The translations under genes and the position numbers were made by a program. Shown here piece after piece: positions 38,690 through 47,975 of a stretch of 64,000 nucleotides of DNA. Numbering within the stretch: position 1 is the first letter of the stretch; every line of letters begins with the position of its first letter. A model generated the notes under the pieces. The model made no database searches and was not told the origin of the DNA. It saw only the letters and a program-made list of their open reading frames with translations. The DNA comes from Microvirga terricola (GTDB taxonomy: Bacteria > Pseudomonadota > Alphaproteobacteria > Rhizobiales > Beijerinckiaceae), in the NCBI RefSeq assembly GCF_011777495.1, contig NZ_JAATJS010000001.1:744001-808000 (forward strand), read 5' to 3'.

Positions 38690-39163
38690 ATGACGATTCC
38701 GATGCTTCCGGTGCGTAAAGCGATTGTCGCCTGCCTTCTGACCCTGGTCGGGATCTCCTAAGCGACAGGACAGACCATGTCAGCCGAGCAGTTGATGGAG
38801 GCCGACAGGGCCTTCAACGCCATGGGCCAGAAGGAGGGAGTCGGCAAAGCCTTCATCGCCTTTGCCGCCGATGACGGGACGGTTCTCATGCGCCAGGGGA
38901 ACCTGCCGATCCTCAACAAGACCGAGCTGATCGATGTCTTCTCGAAGGTGTCGGGCTCGTCGCTGACCTGGGAGCCGCTCAAGGCTGAGATCGCCGCGAG
39001 CCAGGACCTCGGCTACACCTTCGGTCGCTACAAGATCCGCGACGGCAACGAGATCAAGCAGCACGGCGTCTATGGGACAATCTGGAAGAAGCAGCCCGAC
39101 GGGTCGTGGAAATACGTCCTCGATGGCGGCGGCCCGACCCGGTCGGAAGTGCAGAAGCCTTAA
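38690..39163 (+). pseudogene. NTF2-like (SnoaL/DUF4440-type) exported protein, leader interrupted by an in-frame stop
   Basis: An ATG at 38690 opens 'MTIPMLPVRKAIVACLLTLV' followed by 'GIS', a clear signal peptide, which meets TAA at 38759-38761. The frame then continues unbroken through 'ATGQT' into ATG 38777 and the 128-residue domain 'AEQLMEADRAFNAMGQKEG', 'TWEPLKAEIAASQDLGYTFG', 'YGTIWKKQPDGSWKYVLDGG'. That domain is the NTF2-like fold used by many small periplasmic proteins. One base change in the stop (TAA to TAC or TAT) would restore a normal exported protein. Translation from 38777 could still give a cytosolic form. It converges with the site-2 protease gene. Confidence 0.7.
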
Positions 39164-39172
39164 AGAGCAGCT

Positions 39173-40276
39173 TCAGGCCGGGCGGCGTCCGAAGCGCCAG
39201 CCCGGCTTGACGCTCGTCACCATCATCATTTCCGCAATGGTCTCGGGCGTGACGAGCCCGACGAGGCAGTGCGCCCGGTCGAGGACGAGAAGCGCCGGGG
39301 CCTTCGCGTTGTTCAGCAGGGTCAGCGCCGTCTCGAAGGGTTGCCAGTCTCCCACGGTCGTGACGTTGCGGTCCATTACCTCACGCACCGGCGCGGCCGG
39401 TCCGTGATCGCGCAGAGCGAGGATCAAGCCGTCGCGGGTCAGGAGGCCCGCAGGCCGCCCCGCGTCGTCCACCACCGGAAATTCCTTCTGCGATGTGCGC
39501 AGCATCAGGTCCACCGCCTCGTCGAGGGTGGCGGAGACGGTGAGCGCTTCCACCGACCTCACCATCACCGCGCGCACGGCGAGCCCGCGCGTGCCGTCCT
39601 GCAGAGCGACATGCTGGGATTCGGCGGTCGCGGCGAGATAAACGAACAGCCCGATCAGGATCAGGATGGGGCTCACGAAAAGCCCCGCAAGCGCGAAGAC
39701 AAAGGCCGTCGCCTGGCCGATGCGTGCGGCGATGCGGGTCGCTTCCGCGTGATCGAGCTTCATGGCGAGCAGCGCACGCAGCACCCGCCCGCCATCCATG
39801 GGGAAAGCCGGAATCAGGTTGAAGGCGAAGAGAATGATGTTGGCCGAGGCGATGCGTGCAAGAAGCTTCGCCCGCGGATCGTCGAGCCCCGTCGCGACAG
39901 CCTCATGGAAACCGATCCCAAGGATCAGGATCAGCACTGCCGCGATCACCACGTTCACCAGAGGCCCGGCAATGGCGATCAGCAGTTCCTCGCGCGGATC
40001 GTCGGGAATGCGCTCGAGACTCGCGATGCCGCCGATGGGCCAGAGCGTTACTTCCGGAGTCTTGATGCCGAAACGGCGCGCCACGAGGATATGGCCGAAT
40101 TCATGAGCGAGCACGCAGGCGAACAGAAGCACCATGAACGCCACGCCCGGAACCGCCGCATCTCGCCCGCCCATCTGCCATTGCGCCGCGCCGATCCAGA
40201 TGAGGAACAGCACGAACGTCACATGAATACGCACCGCCGTTTCGCCGATGCGCGCGATGGGAATGGACCAGAGCAT
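39173..40276 (-). CDS. Site-2 protease (M50) family metalloprotease with two CBS domains
   Basis: 367 residues. Membrane helices surround the zinc motif 'VLAHEFGHILVARRFGIKTP' and the second motif 'NLIPAFPMDGGRVLRALLAM', the two metal-binding elements of intramembrane M50 proteases. The C-terminal third carries a CBS pair ('VMVRSVEALTVSATLDEAVD', 'VREVMDRNVTTVGDWQPFET'). These enzymes cut membrane-bound substrates within the bilayer; the CBS pair probably senses nucleotides or energy state. The target is unknown and no anti-sigma factor gene is adjacent. Confidence 0.92.
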   Translation of the reverse strand: MLWSIPIARIGETAVRIHVTFVLFLIWIGAAQWQMGGRDAAVPGVAFMVLLFACVLAHEFGHILVARRFGIKTPEVTLWPIGGIASLERIPDDPREELLIAIAGPLVNVVIAAVLILILGIGFHEAVATGLDDPRAKLLARIASANIILFAFNLIPAFPMDGGRVLRALLAMKLDHAEATRIAARIGQATAFVFALAGLFVSPILILIGLFVYLAATAESQHVALQDGTRGLAVRAVMVRSVEALTVSATLDEAVDLMLRTSQKEFPVVDDAGRPAGLLTRDGLILALRDHGPAAPVREVMDRNVTTVGDWQPFETALTLLNNAKAPALLVLDRAHCLVGLVTPETIAEMMMVTSVKPGWRFGRRPA

Positions 40277-40351
40277 AAGGGCCTCCGCGCGGGCTTGCCC
40301 TTAAGGTGGGGCGCACGGAGGGGTTTCGGAAGGTTATCCGGCGAAGCCTGA

Positions 40352-42298
40352 TCAGATCACCAAGAAGTCAGTGTAGGCGAGCTTTGGCTTGTTTGAGAGG
40401 ATGGCGAACTGCACCGCTTTCGCAGCCCCTGTTCCGTCCTCATCGTAGTAAAGCGCGCCCGTCTTCTTGTTGTAGATGATTCGGTCGTCCTGATCGTGAG
40501 CTGCGCTTCCCTCGTAGAAGGCGCCTTTCTTCAAAGCTCCGGCCTTGCCGAGCTTCTTGAAGATCGCGTTTTCGAAATGGATCTTGTCTAGCTTCCGCGC
40601 GAAGTCGGTGATCCGGTCGATGTTGGTCTTCCCGAGTTTGGTGTCGAAGACGAAAATGTCCTTATCGCTGCCGCCGCTCAAGGTGTCGTTGCCAAGCTTG
40701 CCGTTGAGGAGGTCTTTCCCCTTGGACCCCGCCAGTTTGTTTTTCCCACCGGTGCCAATCAACCGCTCCAGCACGTCATTGACGGTAATGGTGAATGTTG
40801 TGGGGAGGCCGTTCTTGTCTCCATCACTAGCGATCACTGTGATCGTGTGCTGGGATGCAGTTTCAAAGTCGAGCGGAACCTTGCCGGAAACGACGAGCTT
40901 GTCGCCTTTGATGGAGAAACGTCCCCCGGCATCGTCGCTAAGTACGTAATTGACCGGATCCCCGTCGCCGTCCGTCGCCTTGAGGGTGCCGACGATTGTA
41001 CTGGCCGCGGCATCCTCCGCGATTGACGCGCGGCTGAGTGTCGGCTGTGAAGGTGCAACATTCGGCCCTTCCCTGACGTCCAGAATGGTAATGACGAACG
41101 TCGCAGGTAGACCGTCTCTCCAACCGTCATTCGCAACGACGGTAATGGTGTGTTGCGTGGCCTGTTCATAATCAAGCGGTACGTTGCCGGAGACGACGAG
41201 TTTGTCGTTTTGGATGGCAAAGCGCCCCCCTGCATCATCAATAAGTACATATGTTATCGGATCGCCATTGGCATCGGTCGCTTTCAGAGTACCAACAACG
41301 GTACCGGCAACGGAATTCTCGGCGACCGAAGTCCCATTGAGGGTCGGTTGGGTAGGCGTCCATCTCGGCTCGGCAGTCACATCGAAAACGGCCACTTCCG
41401 ATTTGCGGCCGCCCTGATCCCCGGCTGCAATTGAGAGAATGACGTTGCGATAGTGAACGAAGTCACCCGGCGTGTATGCGAGGTTTTGTATAAACTCGGA
41501 GACAATCTCGGGTGTCACAGTCTCATCGAACGAAATTCTTGCAGGGCCACTGTGACCGATGTCCTGTATGGTGCCGATAAGAGACCCCTTATAAAATAAA
41601 TTTTGACTAAAAGAGCCGTCGACTATCCTAAACTTAGTTCCAAGTTTGAAATGATTCATTGTGAAGAAATAGCCTTTGTTCGATAAAGTAATATCGAGAA
41701 AAGCTATCCGACCTTTGTCATCGGTAACGAAGGCGTCGCCTTCAGGGTCAATACGTACGCTTTGACTTTCTTTAACATAAAGATGGCCACCGGCGAGCTG
41801 GGAAAGCGTTGGTGCTGCATCCGTCCAGACATTCGTACCCTCCACAATAGCGTCGAATCCATTGCGGTGAAGGTCATCTCGGGCCGCTGGAGTCGCGATC
41901 GGTCCGTTGAGGACGATCTTCTCTCCTTGGCGCTCGAATGCGTTGAGCCTCAGGGCAAGGGGGAGACTGCTGACAGTAACCGTCGCGTTGTCGTCGGCTA
42001 TAAAAATCCCGTTGATCTTATCGAAGATCTTGCCGCTCAGGTCGATTGTCTCCCCGGTCAGGTAAACACTCGTAAGGCCGTACAAGCTGCTGACCGACAC
42101 AATGCCCGCTAGCATCTCTCCGGAGATCTTCACGGTTGCATATGAGGCCGGCGACCCGGCAACGATTGCGGAGAAACCGGACATCGTCACATAAGAGAAA
42201 TCGAATATACCGCCTCCGACAAGCACGAGAGTGTCAGTTCCGGAGCCTTTGAGGGCGCTTCCCGGAAAATTGGCGGCAGTCACTTCAATACGGGCCAT
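40352..42298 (-). CDS. Cadherin-like/RTX calcium-binding protein, probable type I secretion substrate
   Basis: 648 residues from the ATG at 42298 ('MARIEVTAANFPGSALKGSG'), with no signal peptide. Residues 1-305 are a beta-rich region I do not recognise. Two cadherin-like repeats follow (about 307-412 and 415-512; 'GTLKATDANGDPITYVLIDD', 'GTLKATDGDGDPVNYVLSDD'). Residues 513-545 hold a short RTX run ('GTGGKNKLAGSKGKDLLNGK', 'LGNDTLSGGSDKDIFVFD'). The end ('DRITDFARKLDKIHF', 'YYDEDGTG', 'YTDFLVI') matches the C-terminal region of serralysin-type type I substrates. No exporter gene is adjacent, so it may use the system encoded at 12755-16296. Confidence 0.85.
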   Translation of the reverse strand: MARIEVTAANFPGSALKGSGTDTLVLVGGGIFDFSYVTMSGFSAIVAGSPASYATVKISGEMLAGIVSVSSLYGLTSVYLTGETIDLSGKIFDKINGIFIADDNATVTVSSLPLALRLNAFERQGEKIVLNGPIATPAARDDLHRNGFDAIVEGTNVWTDAAPTLSQLAGGHLYVKESQSVRIDPEGDAFVTDDKGRIAFLDITLSNKGYFFTMNHFKLGTKFRIVDGSFSQNLFYKGSLIGTIQDIGHSGPARISFDETVTPEIVSEFIQNLAYTPGDFVHYRNVILSIAAGDQGGRKSEVAVFDVTAEPRWTPTQPTLNGTSVAENSVAGTVVGTLKATDANGDPITYVLIDDAGGRFAIQNDKLVVSGNVPLDYEQATQHTITVVANDGWRDGLPATFVITILDVREGPNVAPSQPTLSRASIAEDAAASTIVGTLKATDGDGDPVNYVLSDDAGGRFSIKGDKLVVSGKVPLDFETASQHTITVIASDGDKNGLPTTFTITVNDVLERLIGTGGKNKLAGSKGKDLLNGKLGNDTLSGGSDKDIFVFDTKLGKTNIDRITDFARKLDKIHFENAIFKKLGKAGALKKGAFYEGSAAHDQDDRIIYNKKTGALYYDEDGTGAAKAVQFAILSNKPKLAYTDFLVI

Positions 42299-42408
42299 GG
42301 TTGTCTCTTTTGGAGATGCGGCAACTGCAGCTTGTATTGCAACAGTATTAGACTGTAAACGCAGGTTATCCGCTTGCCGAAACGGCACTTACGATCTCGC
42401 TCGGGCAT

Positions 42409-42438
42409 AAAAAACCCCGCGAGGCGAACCTCGCGGGG
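42409..42438 (-). terminator. Rho-independent terminator of argG
   Basis: The perfect 10-bp stem CCCCGCGAGG with CCTCGCGGGG closes a CGAA tetraloop, followed on the minus strand by six T bases. It lies 39 bp past the argG stop. Confidence 0.93.
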
Positions 42439-42476
42439 CTGCAAAATTCCCGATTGGAAGCGCCGTGGGCCGAGCC

Positions 42477-43709
42477 TTACAGCCCTAGCTTCTTCTTCCT
42501 CTGCGCCAGCGTGCGAAGCCGAAGCGCGTTGAGCTTGATGAAACCGGCAGCGTCGCGGTGGTCATAAGCCACGGCGCCTTCCTCGAAGGTCACGAGGTCC
42601 TGGTCGTAGAGTGTGTAGGGGCTCGTGCGGCCGATGAGGTGGACGCCGCCCTTGTAGAGCTTCAGCTTCACTTCGCCGGTGACGAATTCCTGGCTCTTGT
42701 CGATCATCGCCTGGAGCATCTCGCGTTCCGGCGAGAACCAGAAGCCATTGTAGATCAGCTCGGCATATTTCGGCATCAGCTCGTCCTTGAGGTGAGCCGC
42801 GCCGCGATCCAGCGTGATGGATTCGATGCCGCGATGGGCGACGTAGAGGATCGTGCCGCCGGGGGTCTCGTACATGCCGCGGCTCTTCATGCCGACGAAG
42901 CGGTTCTCGACGAGGTCGAGGCGGCCGATGCCGTTGATGCGGCCGAGCTCATTGAGCTTGGCGAGAAGATCCGCCGGGCCGAGCTTCTTGCCGTCGATGG
43001 CGACCGGGTCGCCCTTCTCGAAGGTGATCGAGATGACGGTGGGCTTGTCGGGCGCGCTCTCCGGGTCGCCGGTGCGGGAATAGACGTAGTCCGGCACTTC
43101 CGCCGCCGGGTCTTCCAGCACCTTGCCTTCGGAGGAGGCGTGCAGAAGGTTCGCGTCGACCGAGAACGGAGCCTCGCCGCGCTTATCCTTGGCAATCGGA
43201 ATCTGGTGTTGTTCGGCGAAAGCGATGAGCTGCTCGCGGGAGCGCAGATCCCATTCGCGCCAGGGGGCGATGACCGTCACGTCGGGCTTCAAAGCGTAAT
43301 AGCCGAGCTCGAAGCGTACCTGGTCGTTGCCCTTGCCCGTCGCGCCGTGGGCGACAGCGTCCGCGCCGACCTTTTCGGCGATCTCGATCTGCTTCTTGGC
43401 GATCAGCGGGCGGGCAATCGAGGTGCCGAGCAGATAGAGGCCCTCGTACTGCGCGTTGGCGCGGAACATCGGAAACACGTAATCGCGCACGAACTCGTCG
43501 CGAAGGTCCTCGATGAAGATGTTTTCCGGCTTGATGCCCAGAAGCTCGGCCTTCTTGCGCGCGGGCTCCAGCTCCTCGCCCTGGCCGAGATCGGCGGTGA
43601 AGGTCACGACCTCACAGCCATAGGTGGTCTGCAGCCACTTGAGGATGATCGAGGTGTCGAGGCCGCCGGAATAGGCGAGCACGACCTTGTTCACGCGCTT
43701 CGAAGCCAT
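42477..43709 (-). CDS. argG: Argininosuccinate synthase
   Basis: About 410 residues with the ATP pyrophosphatase motif '[20 protein letters not shown]' near the N-terminus, then '[20 protein letters not shown]', '[20 protein letters not shown]' and '[20 protein letters not shown]'. It joins citrulline and aspartate in arginine synthesis. The frame opens at 43778. ATG codons at 43718 and 43709 are both possible starts, and 43709 ('[16 protein letters not shown]') gives the usual short N-terminus. It is a single gene with its own strong terminator. Confidence 0.95.
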   Translation of the reverse strand: MASKRVNKVVLAYSGGLDTSIILKWLQTTYGCEVVTFTADLGQGEELEPARKKAELLGIKPENIFIEDLRDEFVRDYVFPMFRANAQYEGLYLLGTSIARPLIAKKQIEIAEKVGADAVAHGATGKGNDQVRFELGYYALKPDVTVIAPWREWDLRSREQLIAFAEQHQIPIAKDKRGEAPFSVDANLLHASSEGKVLEDPAAEVPDYVYSRTGDPESAPDKPTVISITFEKGDPVAIDGKKLGPADLLAKLNELGRINGIGRLDLVENRFVGMKSRGMYETPGGTILYVAHRGIESITLDRGAAHLKDELMPKYAELIYNGFWFSPEREMLQAMIDKSQEFVTGEVKLKLYKGGVHLIGRTSPYTLYDQDLVTFEEGAVAYDHRDAAGFIKLNALRLRTLAQRKKKLGL

Positions 43710-43924
43710 AGTCTTCATGTCCAAAATGATCGGGAGTTCGCGACTTAGAACGGAAGCTTGAGCAGCGCAACCTGACAATTGAGCTGCGGCAACTGGTATG
43801 CGTCCAAAGCATCCCCGGCGCGTGGCGGCGGTGCTGCCAGGATTTCTCGGAATGGGCTAGGCAGCCCCACCCGGTCGAGTCCGGCCCCAAGTGGAAATCT
43901 CAAGCCCTGGAAGAGGTGAGTGCG

Positions 43925-44554
43925 ATGCCCAAGCCGGTCCTCGAATTCTGGTACGACTTCGCCTCCACCTATTCCTACCTGTCCGCCATGCGCATCGAGG
44001 CGGCGGCCGAGGAGGCGGGAGTAGCGCTGGTGTGGCGTCCGTTCCTGCTCGGGCCGATCTTCGCCGCCCAGGGCTGGACTTCCTCGCCCTTCAACGTCTT
44101 TCCCGGCAAGGGCCGCTACATGTGGCGCGACATGGAGCGGGAGGCGGCCCGTCTCGGCCTGCCGTTCTGCCGGCCCGATCCCTTTCCGCAAAACGGCCTT
44201 TTGGCCGCGCGCATCGCGCTCCTCGGCGGCGACCGGGGCTGGGGCCCGGCCTTCACGAAAGCGGTCTACACGGCGGAATTCGCCAAGGGCCGCAACATCA
44301 GCGATCCGGTGATCCTCAGTGAGGTTTTGGCCGAACTCGGCGTCGACGCGGCGTCGACCCTGGAGGAGGCCGAGACGGAAGCCACCAAGACTCGCCTGCG
44401 TCGCTTGGGGGAAGAAGCGCAGTCCCGCGGCATTTTTGGCGCGCCCACCTTTTTTGCCGAGGATGGGGAAATGTTCTGGGGCAACGACCGGCTGGAGCGG
44501 GCGCTCGAATGGGCCATGGGCGACCGCGCCCGGCGCAGCGGCTTCGTGGTCTGA
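43925..44554 (+). CDS. DsbA-fold 2-hydroxychromene-2-carboxylate isomerase family protein
   Basis: 209 residues of the HCCA isomerase/kappa-GST group: 'PVLEFWYDFASTYSYLSAMR' places a Ser/Thr-rich loop where DsbA has CxxC; then 'GVALVWRPFLLGPIFAAQGW' and the cis-Pro region 'RGIFGAPTFFAEDGEMFWGN' with 'DRLERALEW'. Without the CxxC pair it is unlikely to be a disulfide oxidase. Relatives isomerise aromatic-degradation intermediates with glutathione. The ATG at 43925 has AAGAGG eight bases upstream; a GTG at 43916 is less likely. No aromatic catabolism genes are adjacent. Confidence 0.88.
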   Translation: MPKPVLEFWYDFASTYSYLSAMRIEAAAEEAGVALVWRPFLLGPIFAAQGWTSSPFNVFPGKGRYMWRDMEREAARLGLPFCRPDPFPQNGLLAARIALLGGDRGWGPAFTKAVYTAEFAKGRNISDPVILSEVLAELGVDAASTLEEAETEATKTRLRRLGEEAQSRGIFGAPTFFAEDGEMFWGNDRLERALEWAMGDRARRSGFVV

Positions 44555-44587
44555 GCGGCGCGAAAGTAGGATGTTTTTGGGACCGCC

Positions 44588-44806
44588 CTACGAGGCGTCT
44601 CCGGCGGTCTTGTTGATGCGCTCCACATCCGCCTGCGACAACGCGAGATCCGCCAAGGCCGCTTCGTCCAGGCGGTAGAGCGCGCGACGGCTCGCCCGGT
44701 CGTCGAGCCAGGCTTCCACTTTCATGAGCAGCTCCAGCCACGCGGTCCCGCGGGTCGTCCGCGCGGGATGGGGCAGAAGATTTTCTACGCAAAGGGCGGC
44801 AGCCAT
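44588..44806 (-). CDS. DUF1127 (YjiS-like) small protein
   Basis: 72 residues from the ATG at 44806, which has GAGGAG eight bases upstream; the frame opens at 44824. The C-terminal half 'RRALYRLDEAALADLALSQA' is the DUF1127 pattern, in which short basic helices end with 'L..LDL..'. Small DUF1127 proteins in alphaproteobacteria can bind RNA and influence phosphate and carbon metabolism; the role of this one is unknown. It diverges from a GcvA-type LysR gene 114 bp away, a common pairing that suggests control by that regulator. Confidence 0.75.
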   Translation of the reverse strand: MAAALCVENLLPHPARTTRGTAWLELLMKVEAWLDDRASRRALYRLDEAALADLALSQADVERINKTAGDAS

Positions 44807-44920
44807 GGTCGGGCTCCTCGACATCAGGTTGTTCTAGGCGAAGCAATGCTCCTGTTCTAAACTGCATTCAAACGAGAAGTCCTTGAGCTTCAGCCAAGGA
44901 AAACTTGGGCAATAGTTCTC

Positions 44921-45844
44921 ATGTCCCGTCGCCTTCCGCCGCTCAATGCCCTGCGCGCCTTCGAGGCCGCAGCCCGCCACCTGAACTTCGAGAGGGCGGG
45001 CGATGAAATCGCCGTCACGGCCAGCGCCGTCGGCCAGCAGGTGAAGGCGCTCGAAGCCTGGTTGGGTCACTCCCTGTTCACGCGGCTCCCCAGCAAAGGG
45101 GTTGCGCTCACGCCCCTGGGCGAGCGCTATGCGGCCTCCGCCACCGAGGCGCTCAACGTCCTGCATGAAGCGACGGCCCGGGCATTGCGTCCGGAAAAGT
45201 CCCAGGCGCTGACGGTGAGCACCGTTCCGAGCTTTGCGATGGGCTGGCTCATCCCTCGCCTCGGCTCCTTGCGCCGGCGGCATCCCGACATGGAGATCCG
45301 CGTGTCCGTCTCCACGGATCTGGTCGATTTCAGGCGCGATGATGTGGATGTGGCGATCCGCTCCGGGCGGGGCGTCTATCCGGGCCTGCGCGCGGACCTG
45401 CTCTCTGAAGAAACCTTCTTTCCGGTCTGTAGTGCGGATCTGCTCAAGGATCAGTGGCGCCCTTTGCGCGAGCCGGCAGATCTGCGCCACCACACCCTCC
45501 TGCAGGAGATTGCGGATTACATCCCCGAATACATCACCTGGGAGCGTTGGCTCGCTGCTGTCGGCGTGACGGGGGTGGATGCCACTCATGGCCCGCGCTT
45601 CTCGCATACCTTTCTTGCCCTCCAGGCAGCGGCTTCTGGCCAGGGCGTGGCATTGGCCACCAACGTGCTGATCGGCGATTACCTGGAGGCGGGCCGGCTC
45701 GTGCGGCCCTTCCCGCAAGAGGTGAGAGGCAAATACCAGTACTACGTGGTCTGTCCCGAGTTGGCGGCGGATCGGGCCGACATCGCGGCCTTCAGGGCCT
45801 GGCTTCTCGACGAAGCCGCAGCGGCTCGCCAAGCAAATCCTTGA
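44921..45844 (+). CDS. LysR-family transcriptional regulator, GcvA-like
   Basis: 307 residues. The N-terminal winged helix-turn-helix is 'LPPLNALRAFEAAARHLNFE' followed by 'VTASAVGQQVKALEAWLGHS', then 'LFTRLPSKGVALTPLGERYA'. The effector domain carries GcvA-group features ('FAMGWLIPRLGSLRRRHPDM', 'DDVDVAIRSGRGVYPGLRAD', 'SGQGVALATNVLIGDYLEAG'). The opening PPLNALRAFEAAAR is typical of GcvA relatives. The inverted repeat CCAAG-GAAAA-CTTGG at 44894-44908, just before the ATG, is a possible autoregulatory site. The DUF1127 gene on the opposite strand is the likeliest target. Confidence 0.9.
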   Translation: MSRRLPPLNALRAFEAAARHLNFERAGDEIAVTASAVGQQVKALEAWLGHSLFTRLPSKGVALTPLGERYAASATEALNVLHEATARALRPEKSQALTVSTVPSFAMGWLIPRLGSLRRRHPDMEIRVSVSTDLVDFRRDDVDVAIRSGRGVYPGLRADLLSEETFFPVCSADLLKDQWRPLREPADLRHHTLLQEIADYIPEYITWERWLAAVGVTGVDATHGPRFSHTFLALQAAASGQGVALATNVLIGDYLEAGRLVRPFPQEVRGKYQYYVVCPELAADRADIAAFRAWLLDEAAAARQANP

Positions 45845-46126
45845 AAGCCTTGTGATCCCACGCCATTTGGGCTAAAGCGACGCCCATCCGACAGACATTG
45901 ACGGGTGCCGTGTTCGAAGGTGCGCGAGACGCGCCTCCGAGGTGTTCCGCTAACGTCTTGACGATAAATGCGTTTTCTGTCCGCTGGCGATACGCCGGCC
46001 CGCTTCTTGAAAGCGGTATGCCTTGGACTTGGCCCTCGAGGGGCGTCCCTGGCAGCGGCGGGCGGGAGCGCCCCGTAACACGAACCGCCGGCGGGCCCCT
46101 TCAATCTGGGCCATTCAGGAGATCAT

Positions 46127-47824
46127 ATGTCCGTAGCTATGCAACAGCCGAGCCGTGAAGATTTCGCGGCGCTGCTCGAAGAGTCCTTCCGCACGAACGA
46201 AATCAGCGAAGGTTCGGTCGTCAAGGGCAAGGTGGTCGCGATCGAGAAAGACGTCGCGGTCATCGACATCGGCGCCAAGACCGAAGGTCGCGTCGCCCTC
46301 AAGGAATTCACCGGCCCCAACCGCGACCGCGAACTGAAGGTCGGCGATGAGGTCGAAGTCTACGTCGAGCGCATCGAGAACGCGCTGGGCGAAGCCGTCA
46401 TCTCGCGCGACAAGGCTCGCCGCGAAGAGTCGTGGGTCAAGCTCGAGAAGGCCTTCGAAGCACAAGAGCGCGTCAACGGCGTCATCTTCAACCAGGTCAA
46501 GGGCGGCTACACCGTCGATCTCGACGGCGCCGTGGCGTTCCTGCCGCGCTCGCAGGTCGACATCCGCCCCGTCCGCGACGTCACCCCGCTCATGGGCGTG
46601 GCTCAGCCGTTCCAGATCCTCAAGATGGATCGCCGCCGCGGCAACATCGTGGTGTCGCGCCGCACGGTTCTCGAAGAGAGCCGCGCCGAGCAGCGCTCCG
46701 AACTCGTGGCCAACCTCGAAGAGGGTCAGGTCATCGACGGCGTGGTCAAGAACATCACCGAGTACGGTGCGTTCGTTGATCTCGGCGGCATCGACGGCCT
46801 GCTGCACGTCACCGACATGGCATGGCGCCGCGTGAACCATCCGTCCGAGGTCGTAACCATCGGCCAGACGGTCAAGGTCAAGATCATCAAGATCAACCAC
46901 GAGACGCACCGCATCTCGCTCGGCATCAAGCAGCTTCTGGCCGATCCGTGGGAGGGCATTGCCGCCCGTTACCCGGTCAACGCCAAGCTCAAGGGCCGCG
47001 TCACGAACATCACCGATTACGGTGCGTTCGTTGAGCTCGAGCCGGGCATCGAAGGCCTCATCCACGTCTCCGAGATGTCCTGGACGAAGAAGAACGTCCA
47101 TCCGGGCAAGATCATCTCCACCTCGCAGGAGGTTGAGGTCGTCATTCTCGAAGTCGATCAGGTCAAGCGCCGCATCTCGCTCGGTCTCAAGCAGACCCTG
47201 CAGAACCCGTGGGAAGCCTTCGCCGAGAAGCACCCGGTCGGTTCGGAAGTCGAGGGCGAGGTCAAGAACAAGACCGAGTTCGGTCTGTTCATCGGTCTCG
47301 AGAACGACGTCGACGGCATGGTCCACCTCTCGGATCTCGACTGGAATCGTCCGGGCGAGCAGGTCATCGACGACTTCAAGAAGGGCGATATCGTGCGCGC
47401 CCAGGTTCTCGACGTGGACGTCGAGAAGGAGCGCATCTCGCTCGGCATCAAGCAGCTCGCGGGCGACCCCTTCGCGGAAGCCGGCGAGCTCAAGAAGGGC
47501 CAGATCGTCACCTGCGAAGTGCTCGAGGTGAAGGACGGCGGCCTGGAGGTGAAGATCGTCGATACCGATCTGACCACCTTCATCAAGCGCGCTGAACTGG
47601 CTCGCGACCGTGCCGACCAACGCCCTGAGCGTTTCGCCGCCGGCGAGAAGCTCGATGCCCGCGTCACGCAGTTCGACCGCAAGGCCCGCCGCGTCACCGT
47701 CTCCGTCAAGGCCCTCGAGGTCGCTGAGGAGAAGGAAGCCATGGCGCAGTACGGCTCGGCCGATTCGGGCGCGTCGCTCGGCGACATTCTCGGCGCGGCT
47801 CTCAAGGCCAAGGACAAGAAGTAA
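46127..47824 (+). CDS. rpsA: 30S ribosomal protein S1
   Basis: 565 residues with six S1 RNA-binding repeats: 'GSVVKGKVVAIEKDVAVIDI', 'ERVNGVIFNQVKGGYTVDLD', 'GQVIDGVVKNITEYGAFVDL', 'KLKGRVTNITDYGAFVELEP', 'EVEGEVKNKTEFGLFIGLEN', then a weaker last one. S1 brings mRNA to the 30S subunit. A GGAG site precedes the ATG. The 282-bp upstream gap has no gene; cmk, usual just upstream in related genomes, is replaced here by the LysR gene. A strong terminator separates it from sppA. Confidence 0.98.
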   Translation: MSVAMQQPSREDFAALLEESFRTNEISEGSVVKGKVVAIEKDVAVIDIGAKTEGRVALKEFTGPNRDRELKVGDEVEVYVERIENALGEAVISRDKARREESWVKLEKAFEAQERVNGVIFNQVKGGYTVDLDGAVAFLPRSQVDIRPVRDVTPLMGVAQPFQILKMDRRRGNIVVSRRTVLEESRAEQRSELVANLEEGQVIDGVVKNITEYGAFVDLGGIDGLLHVTDMAWRRVNHPSEVVTIGQTVKVKIIKINHETHRISLGIKQLLADPWEGIAARYPVNAKLKGRVTNITDYGAFVELEPGIEGLIHVSEMSWTKKNVHPGKIISTSQEVEVVILEVDQVKRRISLGLKQTLQNPWEAFAEKHPVGSEVEGEVKNKTEFGLFIGLENDVDGMVHLSDLDWNRPGEQVIDDFKKGDIVRAQVLDVDVEKERISLGIKQLAGDPFAEAGELKKGQIVTCEVLEVKDGGLEVKIVDTDLTTFIKRAELARDRADQRPERFAAGEKLDARVTQFDRKARRVTVSVKALEVAEEKEAMAQYGSADSGASLGDILGAALKAKDKK

Positions 47825-47867
47825 TCAGGCGATCCCCGGATTTTCGTCCGGGGTCTCCATCGATCAG

Positions 47868-47898
47868 AACCCGCGCGAGCCTCTCGCGCGGGTTTTTT
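47868..47898 (+). terminator. Rho-independent terminator of rpsA
   Basis: The 12-bp stem AACCCGCGCGAG with CTCGCGCGGGTT has a 3-base loop and runs into a T tract, 44 bp past the rpsA stop. Confidence 0.94.
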
Positions 47899-47975
47899 GT
47901 TGGCCGGGTGTCTTGCCGCCCACATGCCTCCACAATACTGTGTCACATCAAAAGCTTAGCCTACGTGAGAAGCAC

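Noticed and set aside
42558-43748. 396-codon plus-strand open frame opposite argG
   Set aside because: It is a shadow of argG, whose active-site motifs are all intact on the minus strand.
45845-46126. 282-bp gap before rpsA searched for cmk or a small gene
   Set aside because: Open frames here are short and lack family features or good ribosome binding sites; it is treated as the rpsA leader and promoter region.
46115-47620. Long minus-strand open frame (501 codons) antisense to rpsA
   Set aside because: It is the mirror of a strongly biased GC-rich coding gene; the translation is repetitive and matches no family, while the plus strand is unmistakably S1.
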